A DNA stretch of 6,775 bases from Oscillospiraceae bacterium (GTDB lineage Bacteria > Bacillota > Clostridia > Oscillospirales > Oscillospiraceae), in contig JAFQSI010000098.1 of NCBI GenBank assembly GCA_017409645.1, forward strand, positions 1-6,775. The letters run 5' to 3'. Position numbers and translations under genes: made by a program. Below, one piece after another: positions 1 through 4,500 of this stretch. Under the pieces are notes generated by a model. The model was not told where the DNA came from, did no database searches, and worked only from the letters and a program-made list of their open reading frames with translations. Within the stretch, counting starts at the first letter, position 1. Each line of letters opens with the position of its first letter.

Positions 1-1
1 G

Positions 2-349
2 GTCCGGGAGCGGGGCAACAATTTCTCCGCCGGACAGCGCCAGCTGCTCTCCTTCGCACGGACCATCATCCACAAGCCCGCCGTCATGATTTTGGACGAG
101 GCCACCGCCAACATCGACACGGAGACGGAGCTGCTGATCCAGGATTCCCTGGAGCGGATGAAAAACATCGGCACCATGCTCATCGTGGCCCACCGGCTTT
201 CCACCATCCAGCACTGCGACAACATCATTCTGCTGGACCAGGGCGTCATCGTCGAGCAGGGCACCCACCAGCAGCTGCTGGCCCGGCACGGACGCTACCA
301 TCAGCTGTACATGCTTCAGTATAGCCGCGAGCAGCTGAACAGATCCTGA
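2..349 (+). CDS. ABC exporter ATPase, C-terminal end (partial, 5' cut by window edge)
   Basis: The last 115 residues of an ABC transporter nucleotide-binding domain; the membrane domain and Walker A lie outside the window. Visible in order: the signature loop as NFSAGQRQ (fragment residues 7-14, an A replacing the usual second G of LSGGQ), Walker B VMILDE with the catalytic Glu (about residue 33), the D-loop region (TANID) and the H-loop His in LIVAHRLSTI (residue 64). The pattern NFSAGQRQLLSFAR followed by LDEATANIDTETE is typical of the MsbA/MdlB/YheH-like fused permease-ATPase exporters, which often work as heterodimers with a partner encoded next door, so the partner may lie just upstream. 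The catalytic Glu and His are both present, so this half should be hydrolytically competent. The substrate (drug, lipid or peptide) cannot be told from this end. The open frame continues to base 2 with no start, confirming truncation by the window edge. TGA stop at 347-349. Confidence 0.93.
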   Translation, partial: VRERGNNFSAGQRQLLSFARTIIHKPAVMILDEATANIDTETELLIQDSLERMKNIGTMLIVAHRLSTIQHCDNIILLDQGVIVEQGTHQQLLARHGRYHQLYMLQYSREQLNRS

Positions 350-377
350 ATCCGGTCTTTTTATAAATATTTTTCTG

Positions 378-401
378 GGACCCCGGTTTTGGCCGGGGTC
401 C
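378..401 (+). terminator. Hairpin after the ABC gene, possible terminator
   Basis: A perfect 9-bp inverted repeat, GGACCCCGG / CCGGGGTCC, with loop TTTTGG, lies 28 bases after the ABC stop codon. It is preceded by an A/T-rich stretch (359-375) but has no good T-run after it (TGCGTATTCTCT follows), so termination from left to right is plausible but not textbook. The rest of the 350-464 gap is A-rich leader to the next gene; I see no convincing -35/-10 pair in it. Confidence 0.55.
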
Positions 402-464
402 TGCGTATTCTCTGTATGTAAGGAAAAACAAACCACAAACTACAACAAAAAAGGAGAATGCAAT

Positions 465-1304
465 ATGAAAAAGACCCGAAAGAAGATGATCCTCTCCGCC
501 TCCGTCCTGACCGCTCTGGCCCTCTTCGCCGGATGCACCAGTGCCAACGCGGCCAGCCCAGACCCCACCGCCGCCCGGATCGCCGAGACCGCTCCCGCCG
601 CCCAGACCATCACCCTGGAGGAGGCCAAGGCCATCGCCTACGCCCACGCAGGGGTCAGCGAGTCCGACGCCCGCGACAAGTCCTACGAGCGGGACGACGG
701 GATCTACGAGATCGACTTCGAGCATAGCGGCTTCGAGTACGACTACGACATCAGCCGCCAGGGCGAGATCCTGAAGGTCGAGAAGGAGCCGGAGCGCACC
801 GCAAAGCCCGCCGAGAACAAGCCCGCGGAAACCAAGCCCGCCGCTCAGACCATCACCCTGGAGGAAGCCAAGGCCATCGCCTACGCCCACGCGGGCGTCA
901 GCGAGTCCGATGCCCGTGACAAGTCCTATGAGCGGGACGACGGGATCTTCGAGATCGACTTCGAGCATGGCGGCTTCGAGTATGACTACGACATCAGCCG
1001 CCAGGGCGAGATCCTGAAGGTCGAGAAGGAGCCGGAGCGCAGCGCAAAGTCTGCTGGGAGCAAGCCTGCCGAGAGCAAGCCCGCGGAAACCAAGCCCGCC
1101 CAGACGAAGTCCGACCGGATCAGCGCCGAAAAGGCCCTGTCCATCGCCCTGGACCACGCCGGCGTCACCGACGCCCGGGACCGGGATGTGGAGTGGGACG
1201 ACGGCCGCTGGGAGGTCAGCTTCGAGTCCGGCCGCACCGAATATGAATACGACATCAGCGCCGACGGCACCATCCTCCACTGGGAGAAGGAGATCGACGA
1301 CTGA
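465..1304 (+). CDS. Lipoprotein with three PepSY-like repeats
   Basis: 279 aa. The start ATG has AAGGAG at 451-456, 8 bases upstream. The N-terminus is a signal peptide (positively charged MKKTRKK, hydrophobic 9-22) ending in an LFAGC lipobox with Cys24, so a lipid-anchored protein on the outer face of the membrane is expected; F at -3 is allowed but not the commonest residue. After a low-complexity linker come three PepSY-like units at about residues 47-111, 128-192 and 219-279, each with the pattern TLEEAKAIAxxHAGV, then DDG.(Y/F/W)E(I/V).FE, then EYDYDIS..G.IL..EKE. Units are joined by Lys/Pro/Ala/Glu-rich linkers built on KPAETKPA. Units 1 and 2 differ at only 2 of 65 residues; unit 3 is clearly diverged. 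PepSY domains are known from protease propeptides and from cell-surface proteins, where an inhibitory or binding role has been proposed. The ligand here is unknown. The gene seems to stand alone, between two hairpins. Confidence 0.9.
   Translation: MKKTRKKMILSASVLTALALFAGCTSANAASPDPTAARIAETAPAAQTITLEEAKAIAYAHAGVSESDARDKSYERDDGIYEIDFEHSGFEYDYDISRQGEILKVEKEPERTAKPAENKPAETKPAAQTITLEEAKAIAYAHAGVSESDARDKSYERDDGIFEIDFEHGGFEYDYDISRQGEILKVEKEPERSAKSAGSKPAESKPAETKPAQTKSDRISAEKALSIALDHAGVTDARDRDVEWDDGRWEVSFESGRTEYEYDISADGTILHWEKEIDD
603..1040 (+). repeat. In-frame tandem duplication of a PepSY module, period 243 bp
   Basis: Bases 603-797 and 846-1040 (195 bp each, start-to-start distance 243 bp = 81 codons) are nearly identical. 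By direct reading I count 9 differences: seven synonymous third-base changes (for example GAG/GAA, GCA/GCG, GAC/GAT) and two that change the protein (Tyr to Phe in DDGIY, Ser to Gly in EHSG). The linkers that follow share the KPAETKPA coding motif, with an extended version after unit 2. This points to recent duplication or gene conversion followed by mainly synonymous drift. Confidence 0.92.
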
Positions 1305-1317
1305 GCCGGATACGATC

Positions 1318-1346
1318 AGGGCCTGCTGCAAAATGCAGCAGGCCCT
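1318..1346 (+). terminator. Strong 13-bp hairpin after the PepSY gene
   Basis: A perfect inverted repeat AGGGCCTGCTGCA / TGCAGCAGGCCCT with loop AAA begins 13 bases after the PepSY gene stop. Neither side has a T-run, so it may stop transcription poorly, or serve mainly as a 3'-end stabiliser. Between this and the terminator at 1468 (1347-1467) I see no gene, only small symmetries: CTTCCCC/GGGGAAG at 1388-1403 and CGTCAAA/TTTGACG at 1352-1358 and 1428-1434. Confidence 0.6.
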
Positions 1347-1467
1347 CAGACCGTCAAAGAAGGTCCATTTGCGGCAAAGCCTGAATCCTTCCCCCCGGGG
1401 AAGCGTTTGGAGCTGTCTCCTCAGCGTTTTGACGATCAGGACCAGATTGTTTAACTTACACGAAGAC

Positions 1468-1496
1468 AAAAAAAGATCCGGCACTCCCGTGCCGGA
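1468..1496 (-). terminator. Rho-independent terminator of the sigma-like operon
   Basis: Read on the minus strand, CCGGCAC / GTGCCGG (7 bp, plus one A-T pair) with loop GGGA is followed by ATC and seven T residues (A7 at 1468-1474 on the plus strand). It begins five bases beyond the stop codon of the sigma-like gene, so it is the natural end of that leftward operon. Confidence 0.9.
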
Positions 1497-1501
1497 ATGG
1501 A

Positions 1502-1744
1502 TCAGTACCGCAGGCAGAGCCGCACCCGCTGCTCGGCCCGCTTCAGGCAGCGGCTGACGGTGCTTTTGTTCACACCCCGCTCCTGGGCGATCTGGGCGAT
1601 GGACTTGTCCTGGAAATAGTAGGCCAGGATCGTATCGCGCTGCCTGGGCGTCAGCTCCTGCTCGATGACCCGGCGCAGCCGCTGCATTTGGGTCTTCGGC
1701 GGCAGCCGGGGCCCCTCGTAGTCTTCAAAGCGTATATTTCTCAT
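1502..1744 (-). CDS. Sigma-70 region 4-like helix-turn-helix protein
   Basis: 80 aa. Residues about 30-77 read as a sigma-70 region 4: ELTPRQRDTILAYYF, then the helix-turn-helix SIAQIAQERGVNKSTVSRCLKRAE, and a basic C-terminus. Region 2 (core-binding and -10 recognition) is absent, so it is not a complete sigma factor; it may be a small DNA-binding regulator or one half of a split sigma. The start at 1744 is preferred because AGGGGG (1760-1755) lies 10 bases upstream; an in-frame ATG at 1765 would add seven residues (MRGGIIG) but has no ribosome binding site. The gene overlaps the 3' end of the upstream small gene by 20 bases, in another frame, which implies translational coupling and matched production. 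The operon ends in a clear terminator. Small HTH proteins of this kind occur in Firmicutes chromosomes, phages and conjugative elements; the target promoter is unknown. Confidence 0.82.
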   Translation of the reverse strand: MRNIRFEDYEGPRLPPKTQMQRLRRVIEQELTPRQRDTILAYYFQDKSIAQIAQERGVNKSTVSRCLKRAEQRVRLCLRY

Positions 1745-1958
1745 CCCGATAATACCCCCTCTCATAGTAGTGTTCGCACAGCGCCGCCAGGGCGTTGCAC
1801 TCGGTCAGCATGGGCGTCAGTTCTGCGATGCGCCGCTTCAGCCGGAAGATCTCCTCCGGGTCTTCGGCGGTTTTCAGCTCCTGACGCAGCTGGCGGAGCC
1901 TGCGGCGCAGGGGCACCGCGGCCTCCCGGTACAGCCTGCCGATCTGACAAAGTGTCAT
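1725..1958 (-). CDS. Small charged helical protein co-encoded with the sigma-like gene
   Basis: 77 aa from ATG 1958; an in-frame ATG at 1970 (adding MHGW) is the alternative, and neither has a well-placed Shine-Dalgarno. Residues 13-55 are rich in Arg, Leu and Glu in a heptad-like pattern (PLRRRLRQLRQELK, then PEEIFRLKRRIAELTPML), suggesting two helices that could form a hairpin or coiled coil. The tail CEHYYERGYYRDEKYTL is aromatic and charged. No signal peptide or membrane segment is visible. From memory, small proteins of this look sit next to region-4 sigma-like genes in other Clostridia, but I cannot assign a named family. Its 3' end overlaps the sigma-like gene, so the two probably act together, for example as a co-sigma, stabiliser or anti-sigma partner; that role is inference. 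The protein runs antisense to no better ORF, and the overlap arrangement supports it as real. Confidence 0.75.
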   Translation of the reverse strand: MTLCQIGRLYREAAVPLRRRLRQLRQELKTAEDPEEIFRLKRRIAELTPMLTECNALAALCEHYYERGYYRDEKYTL

Positions 1959-2057
1959 CCATCCGTGCATATCCGAACCATATCGCACATCCCTCCCGTC
2001 CGGATCGGTCGATTTCCGGGCGATTGCCCGATGGTATTTACAGCTCTTTCCAGAAAC

Positions 2058-2086
2058 ATCATACAAGACACTTCGTGTGAAAACAA
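2058..2086 (-). promoter_or_regulatory. Candidate promoter of the sigma-like operon
   Basis: On the minus strand, TTGTTT (2086-2081) and TATGAT (2063-2058) are separated by 17 bases. The -10 box matches the consensus at five of six positions, the -35 box at only three. Transcription would start near 2051, leaving an untranslated leader of about 90 bases. The spacer contains a small symmetry, ACAC-TTC-GTGT on the plus strand, which could be a regulator site. Confidence 0.4.
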
Positions 2087-2130
2087 TCGGAACGTGGCGG
2101 CCGCCACAATTCCCCCGGTTTTTTATTTGG

Positions 2131-2154
2131 GGTGTGGTATCCTTGTCCCACACC
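2131..2154 (+). promoter_or_regulatory. Palindrome upstream of the XRE gene, candidate operator
   Basis: GGTGTGG and CCACACC form a perfect 7-bp inverted repeat with a 10-base spacer, ending six bases before the AAGGAAG ribosome binding site of the XRE-type regulator. XRE-type repressors commonly bind such dyads in their own promoter. TATCCT at 2138-2143, inside the spacer, could serve as a weak -10 box, but I find no good -35 box, so the exact promoter is uncertain. Confidence 0.4.
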
Positions 2155-2174
2155 AACACAAAGGAAGTGATGTC

Positions 2175-2516
2175 ATGCTGGGAGCAAGGATCGCCGCCCT
2201 GCGCCGGGACGCGGGCTGGAGCCAGGCGGAGCTGGGAAAGCGGCTGCAGGTCAGCGCCAGCGCCGTGGGGATGTATGAGCAGGGCCGCCGGGAGCCCTCG
2301 GCGGATACCCTGGTCGCCCTGTCGGAGATCTTCGGCGTTACGACGGATTATCTGCTGACGGGCAAGCCCATCGCCCTGCCGGACCAGCGGGCCGTGACCC
2401 GGCTCATGCGCGCGTCGCTGGAATCGGCCCAGACGGCCCTCTCCGCCCGCCGGGACCAGCCCTTCACCAGAAATGAGCTGGCCGCCCTCTTCGCCGCCAT
2501 GCTGGCTGATGCTTGA
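2175..2516 (+). CDS. XRE-family transcriptional regulator
   Basis: 113 aa. ATG 2175 is chosen because AAGGAAG (2161-2167) lies 7 bases upstream and the HTH begins at once; the frame is open further upstream but would run across the divergent operon's promoter region. Residues about 5-63 are a Cro/CI-type helix-turn-helix: ARIAALRRDAGWSQAELGKRL, the recognition helix region VSASAVGMYEQGRREP, then TLVALSEIFGVTTDYLLTG. The C-terminal 50 residues (Arg- and Ala-rich, with FTRNELAALFAAMLADA) form a short helical tail with no known enzymatic motif and may dimerise. No protease or metal site is seen, so any signal it senses is unknown. It is transcribed away from the sigma-like operon, sharing a roughly 200-base control region, so it may regulate itself and its neighbours. 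Confidence 0.9.
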   Translation: MLGARIAALRRDAGWSQAELGKRLQVSASAVGMYEQGRREPSADTLVALSEIFGVTTDYLLTGKPIALPDQRAVTRLMRASLESAQTALSARRDQPFTRNELAALFAAMLADA

Positions 2517-2532
2517 CGGTAAAGGGATTTTG

Positions 2533-2650
2533 GGGTATCCTGTAAGGGAATTAAAAATTGATAATGGAAAATGGAAAATTGGGGAAACCCATTCCATTTT
2601 CGGCAATTTTCAACTTTCAACTTTCAATTATCAATTGATCGGAGATACCC
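2533..2650. repeat. AT-rich nested palindromic repeat, MITE-like
   Basis: Four nested inverted repeats share one centre: outer GGGTATC/GATACCC (2533-2539, 2644-2650), AATTGATAAT/ATTATCAATT (2556-2565, 2627-2636), GAAAATGGAA/TTCCATTTTC (2567-2576, 2592-2601) and TGGG/CCCA closing a GAAA tetraloop (2580-2591). The right side also carries 7-base direct repeats of the CAACTTT type (2611-2631). The block is strongly AT-rich against GC-rich genes on both sides. It fits a non-coding interspersed repeat or small non-autonomous element. Its right arm overlaps the tadA ribosome binding site region (GGAG 2641-2644). No coding sequence is seen in it. Confidence 0.8.
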
Positions 2651-2652
2651 AT

Positions 2653-3141
2653 ATGGAAGACAGAGACTATATGCTCGCCGCTCTGGAGCTGGCCAGGGAG
2701 GCGGCGGCCGACGGGGAGGTCCCCGTGGGCTGCGTCATCACCCGGGGCGGTGAGATCGTGGGCCGGGGCCGCAACCGCCGGGAGAAGGGGAAAAATGCCC
2801 TGTGCCACGCGGAGCTGGAGGCCATCCATGACGCCTGCACCCGTCTGGGGGGCTGGCGGCTCTGGGAGTGTACCCTGTATGTGACGCTGGAGCCCTGCCC
2901 CATGTGCGCCGGGGCCATCATCAACGCCCGGATCCCCCGGGTGGTCTACGGCGCCCGGGACGCCAAGGCCGGCTCCTGCGGCAGCGTCTGCAGCCTGTTC
3001 GACATGGCCTACAACCATCATCCGGCAGTGGAGCAGGGACTGCTGGAGGACGAATGTGCCGGGCTGCTGAAGGAGTTTTTCCGCAATCTGCGGCTGACGC
3101 TGCCCAGCCGGAAAAAATGGCGAAAACCGGACGGCGCGTAA
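2653..3141 (+). CDS. tadA: tRNA-specific adenosine deaminase TadA
   Basis: 162 aa, the usual length. It deaminates A34 to inosine in the anticodon of tRNA-Arg(ACG), needed to read CGN codons; cytoplasmic, normally a homodimer. The zinc-dependent deaminase signature is complete: His52 and the proton-shuttling Glu54 in CHAELEAI, and Cys82/Cys85 in LEPCPMCAGA. Other family marks are EVPVGCVI (22-29), the N in REKGKNALCHAE (48) and VVYGARDAKAG (97-107). The start at 2653 has GGAG 8 bases upstream (2641-2644); the frame is open farther left but through the palindromic repeat, so longer starts are rejected. In many Firmicutes tadA lies near the SRP RNA and dnaX; neither is seen here. After the stop, CCCGC/GCGGG (3158-3171) is a weak hairpin without a T-run. 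Confidence 0.97.
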   Translation: MEDRDYMLAALELAREAAADGEVPVGCVITRGGEIVGRGRNRREKGKNALCHAELEAIHDACTRLGGWRLWECTLYVTLEPCPMCAGAIINARIPRVVYGARDAKAGSCGSVCSLFDMAYNHHPAVEQGLLEDECAGLLKEFFRNLRLTLPSRKKWRKPDGA

Positions 3142-3209
3142 ACAACGGATCTTGGCCCCCGCTTCTGCGGGCAATGCTGTCAAATTACGGATGATCTTTC
3201 CGCTGCCGC

Positions 3210-3333
3210 TGTCATTGCGAGGAGGGCTCAGCCCAACGTGGCAATCCGTATCTCCTGCGATGCTGCGCATCGCCCGCTCCCTCCAGGAGCGGAAAGAGGA
3301 CGGATCGCCACGGCCTTCGGCCTCGCAATGACA
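3210..3333. repeat. CATTGCGAGG-type interspersed inverted repeat
   Basis: A 124-bp non-coding element with 13-bp perfect terminal inverted repeats TGTCATTGCGAGG (3210-3222) and CCTCGCAATGACA (3321-3333). Inside these, CGTGGCAATCCG (3237-3248) pairs with CGGATCGCCACG (3301-3312) with one mismatch. Four small hairpins sit within it: GGGC-TCA-GCCC (3224-3234), GCGATG/CATCGC (3257-3273), CGCTCC/GGAGCG (3275-3291) and GGCC-TTC-GGCC (3312-3322). Repeats with these ends are familiar as multi-copy intergenic elements in many bacterial genomes, including gut Clostridia. It fills most of the 290-base gap between tadA and spoIIP; the rest of that gap (3334-3431) holds a short CCCC-TGT-GGGG hairpin at 3388-3398 and the spoIIP ribosome binding site, with no promoter I can defend. 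Confidence 0.88.
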
Positions 3334-3431
3334 ATGGCAGATGGCAGCTGGTCCTATCGATGCAGCAGTACGAAGCTGACAGTATCGCCCCTGTGGGGAG
3401 ACAAGAGGGGAACCTTCAAAGGAGGAATGTT

Positions 3432-4415
3432 ATGGACTGGGAGCAGCGGTGTATCCGTCTGTGCGCCGCGGTGCTGATCTGCGCGGTGCTGCTGCGGCTG
3501 TGGACGGACGGGGCCTTCGTCCCGGTGGGACAGGCACTGGAGTCCGAACGGACGGCCTCGTTCCTCCTGTATCTGCAGACCGGGCGGGTGGTCCGGTCGC
3601 TGCCGGAGCCGTCGGTCCGGGACCGGGTCCCTGACCCGGCGCCGCCGGCTCAGCAGTCGGCGCCGGGCTTTACCGGGGAGGACCTGGAGCGGATCACCGT
3701 CAACGATACCTGCGGCGCATCGCCGGACCTTCAGGCTTTGCTGACCGACCGGCAGGTGCCGGAGCTGACCGGTGAAGGCCCCCGGGTGCTGATCCTCCAC
3801 TCCCACACCACCGAGAGCTTCACCCAAACGGAGCTTGACCGCTACGAGGAGTCCAGCCCCTACCGGACCCTGGACCCGGGGTACAACATGATCGAGCTGG
3901 GGCAGATCGTGGCGGAAATCCTCCGGGACAGCGGCATCGAGGTGATCCACGACACCGAGCTGCACGACTATCCCAGCTACAACGGCTCCTACTCCCACGC
4001 GGCGGCCTCCACCAGGGAGCTGCTGGAGCAGTACCCCACCATCGAGCTGATCCTGGATCTGCACCGGGACGCGGCGGACACGCCCACGGGCCAGATGGCT
4101 ACCCGCTGCACCGTCGGCGGGGAATCGGCGGCCCAGCTGATGTTCGTGATGGGCACCGACACACGGCTGAAGCATCCGGACTGGGAGCGCAATCTCAGCC
4201 TGGCCCTGAAGCTGCAGGCCCTGCTGGAAAGAGAAAATCCCGGCCTGTGCCGGGACCTGAAGCTGTCGCAGAACCGCTACAACCAGCATCTGGGGGAGTA
4301 CGCCCTCCTCATCGAGATCGGCGCCGCCGGAAATACCCTGGACCAGGCCAGACTGGCCGCCCGGGAGCTGGGAGAGGCCATCGTGCAGCTTTCCAAAATG
4401 GAGCATACAGAATGA
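3432..4415 (+). CDS. spoIIP: Stage II sporulation protein P (SpoIIP), peptidoglycan amidase
   Basis: 327 aa. SpoIIP is a membrane-anchored cell-wall hydrolase (N-acetylmuramoyl-L-alanine amidase with endopeptidase activity) that works with SpoIID and SpoIIM to thin septal peptidoglycan and drive engulfment of the forespore. One N-terminal membrane segment (about 8-24, CIRLCAAVLICAVLLRLW) precedes a Pro-rich linker (to about 80) and the catalytic domain (about 115-320). Likely zinc and catalytic residues: His123/His125 in ILHSHTTESF, His173/His178, His211 in LILDLHRDA and Glu295 in LLIEIG; the SYNGSYSHA..STRELLEQYP stretch is typical of the family. The start is set by AAAGGAGG (3418-3425), 6 bases upstream. 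No gpr or other sporulation gene is adjacent, and no sigma-E-like promoter could be recognised upstream. It ends in a terminator three bases after the stop. Confidence 0.93.
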   Translation: MDWEQRCIRLCAAVLICAVLLRLWTDGAFVPVGQALESERTASFLLYLQTGRVVRSLPEPSVRDRVPDPAPPAQQSAPGFTGEDLERITVNDTCGASPDLQALLTDRQVPELTGEGPRVLILHSHTTESFTQTELDRYEESSPYRTLDPGYNMIELGQIVAEILRDSGIEVIHDTELHDYPSYNGSYSHAAASTRELLEQYPTIELILDLHRDAADTPTGQMATRCTVGGESAAQLMFVMGTDTRLKHPDWERNLSLALKLQALLERENPGLCRDLKLSQNRYNQHLGEYALLIEIGAAGNTLDQARLAARELGEAIVQLSKMEHTE

Positions 4416-4417
4416 GA

Positions 4418-4444
4418 CCGTCCCGCCGGGACGGCTGTTTTTTT
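4418..4444 (+). terminator. Rho-independent terminator of spoIIP
   Basis: CCGTCCC / GGGACGG with a 3-base loop GCC, then CTG and seven T residues (4438-4444). It begins three bases after the spoIIP TGA. The end of the T-run is reused by the next promoter. Confidence 0.93.
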
Positions 4445-4471
4445 GACTTTTTTTGGGGACGGTGGTATGAT
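4443..4471 (+). promoter_or_regulatory. Sigma-A-type promoter of the M20 peptidase gene
   Basis: TTGACT (4443-4448) and TATGAT (4466-4471) are 17 bases apart; each matches the consensus at five of six positions, and TGG directly before the -10 box gives an extended -10 (TGnTATGAT). Transcription should start near 4478, leaving a leader of a little over 20 bases that holds the GGAGG ribosome binding site (4489-4493). This suggests vegetative, housekeeping expression independent of spoIIP. Confidence 0.85.
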
Positions 4472-4500
4472 AGACCCACCAAAGAAACGGAGGTATGTCC

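Noticed and set aside
603..1040. CRISPR-like array
   Set aside because: Only two long units in a coding frame, with coding linkers; no short repeats with unique spacers.
246..1484. A 412-codon open frame on the minus strand across the PepSY gene
   Set aside because: It is antisense to a well-supported gene, its protein is Gly/Leu/Val-rich with the repeat pattern mirrored from the PepSY units, it crosses two hairpins, and it has no recognisable domain. It arises from GC-rich codon use on the other strand.
1770..2174. Longer N-terminus for the XRE regulator
   Set aside because: The upstream open frame lies over the divergent operon and its promoter and has no helix-turn-helix content; ATG 2175 has an ideal ribosome binding site and begins the HTH.
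1971..2606. Longer N-terminus (to 2606) for the small helical protein on the minus strand
   Set aside because: It would run antisense through the XRE gene and has no similarity to a coherent domain before the MTLCQIGRLY start.
2473..2652. Longer N-terminus for TadA
   Set aside because: It would be translated from the palindromic repeat and overlap the XRE gene; the family length and the GGAG site support 2653.
3142..3431. SRP RNA or another structured RNA after tadA
   Set aside because: In some Firmicutes the SRP RNA gene follows tadA, but I see no GGAAGCAG-type conserved loop here; the structure present is explained by the inverted repeat at 3210-3333.
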